This document shows, piece after piece, positions 35,460-47,399 of a stretch of DNA of 64,000 bases (positions are counted from its first letter, which is position 1; each line of letters opens with the position of its first letter). The stretch lies in contig CM057827.1 in NCBI GenBank assembly GCA_030068075.1, positions 68,648,500 through 68,712,499 on the forward strand, read 5' to 3'. This DNA is from Paguma larvata (Eukaryota; Chordata; Mammalia; Carnivora; Viverridae). The notes beneath the pieces were generated by a model. It ran no database searches, had not been told where the DNA came from, and saw only the letters and a program-made list of their open reading frames with translations. A program made the translations under genes and the position numbers.

Positions 35460-36000
35460 TGTACTTTAAAGACTATCTGTAAAAGCCCATAGCTGTTAGC
35501 TGTAATGTTTGACTAAAGTTTTGACCACACAGATGACGAACTACCATTTGGTTGCTGTTGTAGGTTCCTCCATTTAATGTGGTTAACCACCAAATGTAGG
35601 CACCTCTGTGCAACAATACGGGTGGAAATCACAGTGTTAGAATAACTTCGCACAACAAACTGTCATCTCCGAGTGGTTTTTATAGCTGTATCCATTACCT
35701 TTATGTCTGGGAAATGTGGTTCATTAACTGTTATCAATTATTAATTACAAGATTAATCACATGTAAGGAAAAAATACTGGTTACAAAAACAATGTTACAT
35801 AAGTCACACTTCATTAGAATGACAGAATACAATAAAACATTTCATATTATATATCCACCCTCTAGCTATGCTGGGTCAGTCTAATAAAACTGGTGATGAA
35901 ATCCTACTCGGTGTCTTTAAATTCCAGTATCTGATATTATTCAGGTTGTTTAACCATTTGTGGAGAAATAATTGTCTGTTAATTGCCTAGTAGCGTGCCT
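35460..36000. promoter_or_regulatory. Candidate conserved noncoding block
   Basis: About 540 bp free of transposons and simple repeats, rich in homeodomain-type cores. Near 35732-35758, tatcaattattaattacaa is followed by gattaatcac. CpGs survive at acgggtgg, cttcgcac and ctccgagtgg. Mixed composition, retained CpGs and dense ATTA motifs are typical of conserved enhancers. The regulatory role is inference; conservation cannot be tested from one sequence. Confidence 0.3.
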
Positions 36001-36429
36001 GCTCTGGGGGGCGAACAGTGCATTAGGGTGGTCCCTGCACCAGGAGCATTGTTACTTCTCTTTCTGCAAATGGTAATCATGATCCTTTTAAGACTGATTC
36101 TAGCTGCCCTAAGCCTCATGATGGAAGGCATGATTGACAGGTAAAGGGACTGACCATGAAGTATGTGGCACCAATCTGCTGCTCAACTCCCTATTCCTCA
36201 CTTTAAGAATAGTCTCTCTCCAAGTGAGCCAAAAGCTCTATTCTCTATACAGTAGATTCTTTGCATAATTTTATATTTCTCTATCAGTAACAACTTATTT
36301 TCCTTATGGTGTATGCTAAGAGATGGATTCCCTTATTTAAAGATAAGGGAGCAAAATAGGAAGTCTGGTATGGTCCAAATGGGATAAATTAACTGTGGAA
36401 ATGCAGGTATTAAGTCAACTCTTAGAGAC
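36001..36429. other. Unassigned sequence
   Basis: No recognised gene or repeat. A short G-run lies at 36007-36012. Confidence 0.5.
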
Positions 36430-36620
36430 CAAGTTTTGTTAAAACCTCTTAAGCAGTATACATTTTATCTCAAGGTGATGAGTGATCATTAAAGGGTTTT
36501 AAACAGAAATGATGTGACGAAAGTTGGATTTCCAAAGGATAAATCTAACTGGCTTGTTAAAGGGTAAGGTGCAGGGGAACAAGACTTCAGGGAGGCCCTA
36601 AAGCATTCATTACAGTGTCC
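36430..36620 (-). mobile_element. L2 fragment, antisense
   Basis: The antisense L2 segment aaagggttttaaacagaaat, gatgtgacgaaagttggatt and ggataaatctaactggcttg keeps L2 order. Confidence 0.7.
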
Positions 36621-37239
36621 TGCCCAGAAATGATGCTGTCCTCACTAAGGGTGGTGGTCATGGAGGAAAAACAAACACCTGGATGGATCAATCTCTTTTC
36701 ATCTCTTAGACTGTTTTGTTTTTGTTTTTCATGATTTCCATTATGTCTCCAGTTTAGGATTCAGCTATATTCCTATGAATGGGGATACAAAATATATTGC
36801 AGTTCTCTGTAGTAGATAAACCACACCAAGTGACTAAGTTAATTTAAATTCTTCTTGGATTGTCTCAAGTTAACTTAAAATTTTTTTTCATGAAGAAAAT
36901 TGACATATTTAAGGTAAAAGATTAAACAATGCTGTTACAGCCCAAACTTATTAGTTAAGCTTTAATTTTAATAGTCTGAATATTTTGATGCCCTATGGAC
37001 CTAGTAAGGGAATCTAGTGAATCCTATTTCGGAATTTCTGCTCTCAGACAAAACAGTAATGCCTTAATGCCTGATTCCTAGAAAGGTATGTGTAACTTAA
37101 CAGGTTATCAAGATAGGAGTCATGCAGAATATATGCCTCAGTGTTTATTTGAACAGTACTACTTTCTGATACCCTCTGCTACCAAGTTAATAACTGGTGT
37201 GTCCCAGGGTGTTCTACACGTATTTAGAGACAATGAGAG

Positions 37240-37245
<6 letters not shown>
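36621..37245. other. Unassigned sequence
   Basis: No recognised gene or repeat before the microsatellite. Confidence 0.5.

Positions 37246-37292
<47 letters not shown>
37246..37292. repeat. (GT)n microsatellite
   Basis: About 23 near-perfect GT units preceded by gagagagtgtga. It is the longest dinucleotide run in the window and probably polymorphic. Confidence 0.97.
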
Positions 37293-37295
<3 letters not shown>

Positions 37296-37639
37296 TGTTA
37301 TCCCCTAATAGAAAGATGGTCCAAGAATATGGAATGATTCAGGAATTCAAGGACTATTCTATTTCCTGAAATCTCCTGGTATGTCTACCATTTCCATAGT
37401 ATGGTCTTTTGACAAGACAATAAAGCTAATGGTCAAAATGCAAAAGATGCCGGAGGGCTCATCCACTAGCACTTTAGCTCAAATAGTTGATTACATTCTA
37501 TCATCTGTAGATAGAGGGGTCTATCTTTTAAGGATAAGTGATGTACAGGAGGTAATTTCTTAAAACAATGTATTAATATGACATATTAATACGAATTCAC
37601 TAGGAAATACTTGGTGAACTTGGGTAAGCAAGAAGAACA

Positions 37640-38060
37640 AAACTTAAATCATTCATAGTTCTATTACCCAGATATAAACCCTTAATATTTGAATATGATC
37701 CATATTTTATATGTGGTCTTTAAAAATTCTTTTAAATGGTTGCAGAACATTCTACTTTTGGGACATAGCATAAGTATAGATAATAAATCCTCAAGTGATA
37801 AAAGTTGAAGTTGCCTTCAGTTTTTAATTATCATAAATAATACAGCATTGGATATTTTTGTGGTTAAATGAAAATGTGGAGTAACCGTGTGAAAGAATTT
37901 GTGGGCTACAAGACTTTTGATACATAGTTCAAAATCGATGGTACCTCCTTAGACCTCACCAGTAGTCTTGAAAACAAAATCCGTTATATCATATCTTCAT
38001 TAACTTTGGAGCTCTGTATTTTAAAATGTTTGCCATGTCAGTGGATGACAGTGGCACTTT
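37640..38060 (-). mobile_element. Old L1 3' fragment, antisense
   Basis: Weak antisense L1M similarity: ataatacagcattggatatt, caccagtagtcttgaaaaca. Highly diverged. Confidence 0.5.
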
Positions 38061-38625
38061 GTTACTTTTTTAAATTTAATTTCTTTGCTGGGGAGGCTAA
38101 ATATATTTTTTGTAATATGTCAAGATGGCAAAAAAGCAGAACAACTGCCTTTCTCCTTTAAGATGAGTTGAGGAACACACCATGAAATATACACAGTTGT
38201 GAGAAATCCATGGGGTGAAGAAGAGACTGTTAGGAACTGGTGTGGGAGGGATACGGCTTGGACCTGAGGCAAGAGATGGCAAGCCAGAGCTGTGGGGGGC
38301 TCCTAAGAATTGGAGTTCATCTACTGCTTCTCATTTAACCCGAAGACAAAGAAGTGCTTGATGTTACACCTGTGTAAACTCACACCTCTAGTCTAGGTCC
38401 CTGAAGAGTAAAATCAGGGTAGCATGTAAGGACATGAGAAAATCAGCGGGGATGAACCAACTCAAGCATCCAAATTCAAAAGTCTGGTTAATTTTTATAT
38501 AAATCACAGTAACTCCCAATGAGTTAAACTTACCTGACACAGATGTTTACGTGAGTATATTTGGAGTCTAAGGACATAAAAAATGAAGAAAAGACTAGAA
38601 AATACCTTATAATATCAGGTAAATG
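38061..38625. other. Unassigned sequence
   Basis: No recognised gene or repeat. Possibly the 5' continuation of the following old L1. Confidence 0.4.
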
Positions 38626-39180
38626 TTAGAGAAATTGTTCCAACACTAATTAGTATCAGACGAAATAGGTTTAGGATAAAAATTAGGCTCTCACAGTTAT
38701 GACATCATGATAAAATTTCAATTTACCCAAAAGATCTAGTAATTTTAAACATGTTCACAGCCAATAAAATAGACTTAAATACGTAAAATAAATGGATAAA
38801 TTTGCACCATCGTAGTGATAGCAACATACTTATCTCGGTTATTGATAGACAAGCAGATTTAAAATTACTAAGAATATAGAGGATCAGAGCAGCACACTTA
38901 AAAATTGATATAAACGGCAGAGAGGGAGTTCTGGCAGAGGGTGGGGAAAGGAAGAAAATCTAATGAATACATACAGTAACTGAATATGAAAATAATAAAT
39001 AGAAACCAAAAAAAAAATGCTGTTACATATTCCATGCGTTAATCTGTGGAATGCAATAAAAGATATTTTAAAGGAAAATGTATAGTCCTAAACACTCAAA
39101 ACTGGGAGACTAGGTGCTATAATTACAAGTAAAATGGAAAGGGTTATCAACAGCTATATTCCAGTATTTTAAAAATTTAT
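38626..39180 (+). mobile_element. Old L1 ORF2 endonuclease-region fragment
   Basis: Sense L1M. The order is agatctagtaattttaaaca, aaatagacttaaatacgtaa, gttattgatagacaagcaga, and ggaatgcaataaaagatatt around the end of the endonuclease domain. Heavily mutated. Confidence 0.65.
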
Positions 39181-40289
39181 AAAGTCTAAACACACCCAAG
39201 AGTAGAGAGACTATCATAATAAAGCCTTACGTGCACATCATTCAAATTTGACTTATTCACCTCATTATCCTCATTTTTAATTAATTCTTTGTTGACTACC
39301 TTTAAAGAACATTTCGGATATCTTAGAATTTTACCCCAGCATACTTCATCTCTAAAACTAGAAATAGCTGCAGTATTGGTATCATACACAGCAAAACGAA
39401 TAAATTCCTTGGTATCCTCTAACTCCTATTCTGCAATTTATCTAGTTTTTTTTTTCCAATTTTCCTAAAATTGTTTTCAAAGTACAGTATAAACTATACC
39501 AGCACATTACATTTGAGGAGATGTTAAATCTCTTTTAATCTAGATATGCTTTTGTTCATCTCCCCAATTGTGCAGAATTTGAGTCCGTGTCCTAGAGAAT
39601 TTCTCAGATGCTCAATTAATTTGTTTGCTTTTTTAGTGGTGTCCTTTAACTCATAACTCAATCTCTGCCTTTCCGTAAGTGGAAGTTAGCTCTAAAATCT
39701 TGCTTAGATTTAAGTTTAAAAAAATTGTGGGCAAGAACAGACAAAGTGGTCTGGATGCTTTATCTGGCAACTCAATAATTAGACCTATAATATCAGGCTC
39801 ATGTGTGATGGTCTAATCCCTATATTTTAAAATTTTTGTCTCCAATTTTAATCTAACGGCTTCATCTATCAGCAGATTTCTCTTAAGACACTTATGTCAT
39901 TATAGGCAATGAATACGTTGTATCTTTTAACTACTATATTATTTCTTCCATTTATATTAAACGGAAATCTCTCATAAAAAACGTTCTCTCATCATACAGG
40001 GCTATCTGTTTTTGCTGAAATATAGTTCTCACTGGAAAGTCATGGACAGTAAGATGAAATAGATTTCTAGAAAAACATAACTTACTGAAACTGACTAAAG
40101 AAGAAATAACATCCTCAGGAATCCTATGACTATCACACACCTGAAGCAAGGGTTTAACCTCTTTCCAGACAGAAAAAAAAAATAGCAGGCCTAGATGATG
40201 TTGGAGACCAGTTTTCCAAACTTTCTGTGAAAAGATTATCCCAGTTTTTTACATTCTTGCTGATAACAGAGGGAGGCCTTCCTAATTAA
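39181..40289. other. Diverged sequence between L1 pieces
   Basis: AT-rich. Segments at 39230-39400 and 39560-39680 read better in antisense, so it may hold an inverted or separate old L1 piece, but I cannot assign it. Confidence 0.3.
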
Positions 40290-41570
40290 TTCCATAAGGA
40301 CAGTATAACATGGTATAAAAGTCAAAGACATCACTAGATAAGAAAATTACAGACCAATTCTATTCATTAATATAGGTATCGAAATCCTTAACAAAACTTT
40401 AGCCCATAAAATCAAGCAATAAATTTATTCCTCAACCAAGTTGGGTGTATCTAGGGTATGCAAGGCTTGTTTAATATCATAAACAGGGGCACCTGGGTGG
40501 TCAGTCGGTTAAGCATCTGACTTTGGCTCAGGTCATGATCTCACAGTTAGTGAACCCAAGCACCATGTCGGGCTCTGTGCTGACAGCTCAGAGCCTGGAG
40601 CCTGCTTTGGATTCTGTGTGTCTCTCTCTGCTCTTCTCTTGGTCATGCTCTGTCTCTCTCTCCTTCAAAAATAAACATTAAAAAAAGTTTTAAATATCAT
40701 AAACAAATGATCACCTCAAAAGATGCAGGAAAGGCATTTGATATAATTAAACACTTTCCAAAAGTAAACACTTTTGGTATATTAAAAATAGAAAGGGAGT
40801 TCCTTTAACTTGATTATCTAAAGAAAAGAAAGAAACCTGTTAAAACATCATCTTAAATGATAAAAATGTTAGAACCACTGCCTTTATAATGAGGAAAGAG
40901 ACAAAGAGGCCCATTTATATTTAAGACCTCAATAAATTTCCATGTAAGTCTATCTAATTAGCAAGCCTCTATAAGCTTGAGAATTCCATGTTGAAGAGAC
41001 TGGATCCACACAATCTCTCCTACACTGCTCATTGACCTGTAAATTGGTGAAACCACTTTGGAAAATAGAATAATGCCGTATGTGTTTTGTCACATATATG
41101 TTCTTTACCTCCCACACGTTAGAACCCAGCAACTGTACCCGCTACCTACACAGACAATGCCTTGCCTGAGGACCACAGGTGACATTCAACAAGAATGTTC
41201 ATAGCAGCACTGTTCGCACTAGAAAGAACCTGGAAATAACACACACATCTATCAATAGAAGCCAAAGAATGAACTGCTGTAACAAACACAATATCTCTTG
41301 TATAAAGTTAAAAACAACTAATCTGCTTTTAGAAATGCATCTAAATGCCATGAGATACAACACCATGTAAAAGGGAAATCAGGGAAATGATAAGGACAAG
41401 ATTCAGGATAAGAGTTCCTTCAGGTGGTGGTGGGGGGCAACAGGAGACTAGGATTAGAGGGAACTAATATATGTAGGTTATTGGCGGGTCCTATCTTTGT
41501 TTTGCGTGGTGAGTTCACAGATGTTTATTACATTATTAAAAATATTGTATCTAAATAACTGAAAACATAC
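40290..41570 (+). mobile_element. Old L1 ORF2 RT and 3' end, split by a SINE
   Basis: The sense L1M RT region is clear: aaattacagaccaattctat (40345) and gggtatgcaaggcttgttta; after the SINE, gatcacctcaaaagatgcag and gaaaggcatttgatataatt. From 40950 the C-terminal and 3' UTR follow (acccagcaactgtacccgct, aatgttcatagcagcactgt), so the central palm region is deleted or lost. Confidence 0.8.
40486..40692 (+). mobile_element. Feline SINE
   Basis: Sense copy in the L1 RT region, flanked by atatcataaaca at 40474-40485 and about 40694-40705. The head lacks one base of ggtggctcag (ggtggtcag). Confidence 0.95.
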
Positions 41571-41952
41571 ATGGGTCAATGATGAGGATATATCTTAAAC
41601 TTGGATGAACCCAATTCTACATACCTGAAATTCAAGGAGAAAAACACGTAAGATTTTTATCTACTTGGGTGCCAGGAAATGGTAAGGTAGCAAAAGGACT
41701 CAGAGAACTGGAGGAGTATTGAAAACAAACTTGATCTTTTCACATGTTTGCCTAGTAATTACCCTACCTAGGGCACCCAGAACACCAATGAACACAGGAA
41801 GAGTGACAGGTATCACTGACTATCAATGTGATAAGGAAGAGCTAGGTCAACCTCTCTAACCCTTAGTCTTCCCCTCAAGTGATACCTAAAGGAACATAAT
41901 ATGTGAGACATTTTGGAAGAACAAATATCACAGAGACTTAAAAGGTGCAATA

Positions 41953-42125
41953 GGGGCACCTGGGTGGTTCAGTCGGTTAAGCGCCAGACTCTTGGTTCTG
42001 GCTCTGGTCATGATCTCACATGAGTTGAAGCCTCAAATCGGGCTGTGCATTGATGGTACAGCCCCCGCACGGGATTCTCTCTCTCCTCTCTCTGCCTCAC
42101 TCTCTTTCTCAAAAATAAACATTTT
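41953..42125 (+). mobile_element. Feline SINE, young-looking
   Basis: Sense copy with a perfect 15-bp target duplication, ttaaaaggtgcaata, at 41938-41952 and 42126-42140. Confidence 0.96.
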
Positions 42126-42360
42126 TTAAAAGGTGCAATAAATAATTATACATTCATCTGTTAACAATATATCCAATAAGGATATTAATCGAGACCCCTG
42201 TATACTGATCTATGTTTAAGGCACTGGTGTTAAAAAAGTTGGAGGAAGAGTCCGTGTTCTAGAGGAGCTCTATTATTCAAAGGAGACAAAATGATGACCA
42301 CGGTTGTGGAAACAAAAATGAAGGTTCCTGGGTTAAAGTGCTTAAAATTTGGATTTCCAG

Positions 42361-42596
42361 GGGCACGTGGGTGACTCAGTAGGTTAAGCCTTTGACTGTG
42401 CCTCAGGTCATGATCTCACAGTTCCGTGGCATCAAGCCCCACCTCAGGCTCTGTGCTGAGAGCTCAGAGCCTGGAGCCTGCTTCAGATCCTGTGTCTCTG
42501 GTCTCTCTCTGCCCCACCCCCACTCATATTCTGTCTTTATCTGTCTCCCTCTCTTTTCTCTATCTCTCAAAAATAAACATTAAATTTTTTTTTTAA
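42361..42596 (+). mobile_element. Feline SINE
   Basis: Sense full-length copy, ggggcacgtgggtgactcag to a T-interrupted A tail. ggatttccag is duplicated at 42351-42360 and 42601-42610. Confidence 0.95.
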
Positions 42597-42682
42597 ATTA
42601 GGATTTCCAGATAATTTTCTTTGGAATTACATTTTAGGTCACGTTTTAATTCATTACATTAAGTTTAGTAATATATATTCTA

Positions 42683-42865
42683 GGGGCATTGGATGGCTCA
42701 GATGGTTGAGTGTGTGACATTTCATATTGCCTTGGGTCATGACCTCGCCGTTGTGGGATTGAGCCCCATGCTCAGCATAGAGCCTGCTTAGGATTCTCTC
42801 TCTCCCTCTCTCTTGCCCCCTCCCCCACTTGTTTTCTGTCTTTGTCTCTCTCAAAATAAACATTT
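42683..42865 (+). mobile_element. Feline SINE, diverged
   Basis: Sense copy starting ggggcattggatggctcaga. It carries many substitutions and no clear duplication, so it is older than its neighbours. Confidence 0.92.
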
Positions 42866-42869
42866 GAAA

Positions 42870-44090
42870 CAATGTTATATGCTAAGTAATAAATATGGTT
42901 GGCCAATCAAATTCGAGAAGAAATAATATCTACAGAATCGTGGAGATGTGATAGCATGTGGTATATCCTGGGAATTTTAATACTCTGCTAAAGCCTAGCT
43001 TTGTGGGAAGGTGAGCAGTGAAAGTAGGTTAGGTATGTTGGTCCTGTGACAGTCTGGATCTGCCTATCATTTTATTTCAAAATAACTTCACTATTAATAA
43101 CATAAATATAGCCAGTGTTATAATCAGGCTTACTCTCAGCTTGGTCCCGGCTATTAAAATATTTTCCACAAAATTAAACTATTATCAATCATCCAAATCA
43201 GCATTTGCCTTAGGAACTCTATGTATGACTTCCTTACCCTTTTTAATGCCGACTTTCCAAGTTTCTCTGTATTTTTAAAAGTACTTCTTACGGTTTGATA
43301 AATAAAAACCACTTCTTATTATTGCTTTAAAGTCAGCACTCAAATTTAGTTTCATCCAGCAAAGGTGGTAAAAACAAGTTTTGACGTCCCCCAAGCCAGC
43401 TCATATTTGAAAGTGTGGGTGAGTGTAATCAGATGGGGACCTTGAACAAACCTCTTTGCCTCACCTATGCAGTAACAAAACAGTAGCTGCTGAAATATGC
43501 CCTATAGGTCATGCGGAGACATCATTCAGGGCCATGCCTCTTGTGACTCGGAGGCTGCTCATTCACTCCCAGAGCTGACCTGAACTTGCCTGGCAACAGG
43601 ATGTAGTTGCTAATGGTAACCATTCCATGGGGAAATATTTGTTCTGGGTGTTTGTGGTCTTTGTCTTTACAGAAACATAACAGTTTGATAGACTTTATAA
43701 GTATGAGCAGCTAGGTCTCAACCCATTCCATTCTTTTACCTCCTGTGCATTTACAAATTTAGAAATGTCCTCAGTAGAAGCACGGTGTACTTTTGAGAAT
43801 TGGCCTCACTCTTGATTTGATTCAAATATCTACACTTTTTTTTTTTACTTAAATTGAAAATTGATATGAGTTCTGCCAAATATTATCGATACTGGCTCTA
43901 GATTGCTACTTTCCCACATGGGCCCCACCTGTGAATTCTCAGGTGTGGGCAGCTTACATTATAGGGAACCTGAACTCTAAACAATTTTTTTTAATAATTT
44001 CAGAAGTAGTAAAATTCATTTGAAACTGTGCTATAGAGGTATTGAAGTTATCAATATGTTGAATTGAGGTTGAAGGATCTTTAGCTTGGG
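42870..44090. other. Unassigned sequence
   Basis: No recognised gene or repeat. CpG-poor. Confidence 0.5.
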
Positions 44091-44684
44091 CCGGTTGCTT
44101 TACTTGGTTTTAAATTTTATTTCCAGTATAGTCAAAATACAGTATTATTAGCTCCAAATGTGCAATACACATATTCAACAATTCTATACTCAGTGCTGAT
44201 CATGGTAAGTGGACTTTGAATCCCCTTCACTGATTTTAGCCATCCCCCCACTCACCTCTCCTCTGGTAACCATCTGTTCTCTATAGTTAAGAGTCTGCTT
44301 TTAGGCTTGTCTCTTTTTGTTCTTTGTTCATTTGTTTTGGTTCTTAAATTCCACACATGAGTGAGATCTCATGGTATTTGTTTTTCTCTGACTTATTTCA
44401 TTTAGCACTATAGTCTCTAGATCCATCCACATTGTTGTAAATGGCAAGATTTCATTCTTTTTTATGGCTGAGTAATATTCCCTTGCATATATATTCCACA
44501 TCTTCTTTATCCATTTATCTGTCATCAGACACCTGGGTTGCTTCCATATCTTGGCTATTGTAAATAATGCTGCAATAAACATAGGGGTGCATGTGTCTTT
44601 TCAAATTAATGTTTTCATTTTCTTTAGGTAAATACCCAGTAGTGGAATTACTGGATCATATGGTAATTCTATTTTTAATTTTTT

Positions 44685-44895
44685 TTTAATTTTTAAGTGT
44701 TTATTTTTGAGAGAGAGAGAGAGAGAGAGCATATGAATGGGGGAGGGACAGAGAGAGAGGGAGACACAGAATTAGAAGCAGGCTCCAGGCTCTGAGCTGT
44801 CAGCACAGAGCCCTATATGGGGCTTGAACTCACAAACCATGAGATCATGACCTGAGCCGAAGTTGGACTTAACCGACTGAGCCACCCAGGTGCCT
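44685..44895 (-). mobile_element. Feline SINE nested in L1
   Basis: Antisense copy with a 16-bp duplication, ctatttttaatttttt, at 44669-44684 and 44896-44911. The two L1 halves rejoin cleanly across it. Confidence 0.96.
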
Positions 44896-46021
44896 CTATT
44901 TTTAATTTTTTGAGAAAACTCCATACTGTTGTTCACAGTAGTAGCTCCACCAATTTGCATTCCCACCAACAGTGCATAAGGGACCCCTTTTCTCCACATC
45001 CTCGCCAACACTTGTTGTTTCTTGTATTGTTGATTTTAGCCATTCTGACAGGTGTAAGGTGATATCTCATTGTAATGTTGATTGACATTTCCCTGTTAAT
45101 GAGCAATATTGAGCATCTTTTCGTGTGTCTGTTGGCTATCTGTATGTCTTATTTGGAGAAATATCTTCATTTCTTCTGCCAAATTTTAATTGGATTATTT
45201 GGGGGGTTAGTGTTGAATTTTATAGGTTATTTATACATTTTGGATGCTAACCTTTTATAAGATATGCCATTTGCAAATATCTTCTCTCATTCAGTAGGTT
45301 TTCTTTTAGTTTTCCTTGTCTCCTTTGCTGTGCAGAAGCTTTTTATTTGATGTAGTACCAACAGTTTATTTTTGTTTTTGTTTTCCTTGCCTCAGGATAC
45401 CTATCTAAAAAAAAATGTTGTTACAGTTGATGTCAGAAAAATGACTGTGTATGCTTTCTTCTTGGGTCTTTATTGTTTCTAGTCTCACATGTAAGTCTTT
45501 AATCCATTTTGAATTTATTTTAGTGTATGGTGTAAGAAAGCAGTCCAGTTTCATTCTTTTGCATGTTGCTGCCAAGTTTTCCCAACACCATTTGTTGGAG
45601 ACACTGGCTTTTCCCCATTGGATATTCTTACCTCCTTTATCACAGATTAATTGATCATATACTCATGGGTTTATTTCTGTGCTCTCTATTCTGTTCCATT
45701 GATATATGCATCTATTTTTTTTGTGCCAATACTATATTGTTTTGATTATTACAGCTTTGTAGTAGATCTTGAAATCTGGGATCCTGATACCTCCAGTTTT
45801 CTTCTTTTTTCAAGATTGCTCTGGCTCTTCTTGGTCTTCTATGGTCCCATACCAATTTTATGATTATTTGTTCTACTTCTGTGAAAAATACTGTTGATAT
45901 TTTGATAGGGGTTGCATTAAATCTGTAGATTGCTTTGGGTAGTTTGGAAATTTTAACAATATTGGTTCTTCCAATCCATGAGCATGCAATATCTTTCCAT
46001 CTGTTTGTGTCATCTTCAATT

Positions 46022-46385
46022 CAATTTCTTTCTCTCTCCCTCCCACTCTTTCTTCCTTCCCTCCTTCTTTCTTCCCTGCTTTTCTTCCTCCCTCTCTTCC
46101 TTCCTTCCTTCCTTCTTTTTAGGGCAGGGAAGAATAGTCTGTGTTATAAGGCCCCCCGAGGTGAGGTACTTCACCTCAGCCATTGAACTCACTTTGCTGG
46201 CCAGTGGTGTGAGTCTTTTCCAAGCTCCAGCTAAGGAGGCATCTGCCAGGCCCCTCCCCAAGGGTGGGGTCCATGGCATCTCCTGCCCAGTCTGCCATCA
46301 CACAGAACCCCATTCTCTGGGAACTCACCTCCCCAAAACTCAGGGAGGACCCTGTTAGGTCCACTTTTGGCCCTAGTTTCTGACC
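46022..46385 (-). mobile_element. Unidentified retro-insert with GGAA-rich tail
   Basis: A 364-bp insertion in the L1, bounded by a perfect 12-bp duplication, tcatcttcaatt (46010-46021 and 46386-46397). On the minus strand it has a ~265-bp GC-richer body (46120-46385) followed by a purine tail of GGAA and GAAA units, so it behaves like a retrotransposed sequence whose A tail became a microsatellite. The body is unlike the SINE and the L1 parts here. It might be an L1 5'-UTR piece, an LTR piece or a processed transcript; I cannot tell. A 126-residue plus-strand frame across it is chance. Confidence 0.7.
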
Positions 46386-47120
46386 TCATCTTCAATTATT
46401 TCAACATTGTTTTGTAGTTTTCAGGGTTTTACCACCTTGGTTAAGTTTATTCCTAGGTTTTTTAATTATTTGGGGGGGGCATATTTGTAAATGAAATTGT
46501 TTTCTTAATTTCTCTGTCTGGCACTTCATTAATGATGTATATAAATGCAAGAGATTTCAGTATATTAATTTTGTACGCTGCGACCTTACTGAATTCATCA
46601 ATCAGTTCCAGTAATTTTTTGGTGGAGTCTTTAGAGTTTTCTATATATTGTCATGATATTCTTCAGATAATGAAAGTTTTACTTTTCAATTTGGATGCCT
46701 TTTATTTCTTTTCGTTGTTCCGGTGGCCAGGACTTCCAATAATATGTTGAACAAAAGTGGCGACAGTGGACACCCTTGTCTTGTTCCTGATCTCAGTGGA
46801 AAAGCTCTCAGGTTTTCGCCGTTGAGCATGATAGTTGTGGGTTTTTCATATGCGGCCTTTATTATGTGGAGGTATGTTCCCTCTAAATCTATTTCGTGGA
46901 GGATTTTTAACATGAATGGATGTTATATTTTGTTAAATGCTTTTCCTGCACCTATTGAAATGATCACAGAGTTTTTATCCTTTCTCTTGTTGATGAGATC
47001 TATCACCTTGATTGATTTGTAAATATTAAACCACCCTTGCATCTTGGAAATAAAATTCACTTGATTGTGGTGAATGATTTTTTTAATGTATTGTTGAATT
47101 TGAACCAGTTTGCTTTAGAG

Positions 47121-47337
47121 CAAGATTTCTCAACCTCAGCAGCGGTCATTGTGGGCTGGATAACTCTGTTGTAGAGGAATTTTCTAAGGATGAAAGATGT
47201 CTAACAGCATCCCAGATCCATTCCCACTAGAAGCAAGTAGCAGCCCTCTTCTCAGTTATGACCACCAAAAATGTCTTCGGACTTTGCCAAATGTCCGGGA
47301 ACCCTTGGGGGGGAATTGTCCTCAGTTGAGAACTATG
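47121..47337 (-). mobile_element. MER20-type hAT-Charlie element
   Basis: Near-complete non-autonomous element read in reverse: caagatttctcaacctcagc at one end, accaccaaaaatgtcttcgg in the middle and ctcagttgagaactatga at the other end. The terminal inverted repeats match each other (tctcaac/gttgaga). Confidence 0.85.
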
Positions 47338-47399
47338 AACTTAAAAAACTTGATTTAAAGACAAAATTTTTAAATGCAGGATCATTAGCCAAACAGGCA

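Larger units (their letters stand above)
44103..47104 (-). mobile_element. 5'-truncated carnivore L1 (ORF2 RT to 3' end)
   Basis: Antisense L1 whose 3' UTR lies on the left and which is truncated on the right inside the RT domain. The minus strand at 46686-46913 translates as [18 protein letters not shown] and [18 protein letters not shown], the RT palm. Stops and indels make it inactive. The flanks ccggttgcttta (44091-44102) and ccagtttgcttta (47105-47117) look like a slightly diverged target duplication. It carries a feline SINE (44685-44895) and an unidentified retro-insert (46022-46385). It lacks ORF1 and the endonuclease domain. Confidence 0.9.

Noticed and set aside
45978..46358. 126-residue plus-strand frame
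   Set aside because: It runs across the junction between antisense L1 and the purine-tailed insert, so it cannot be an evolved gene.
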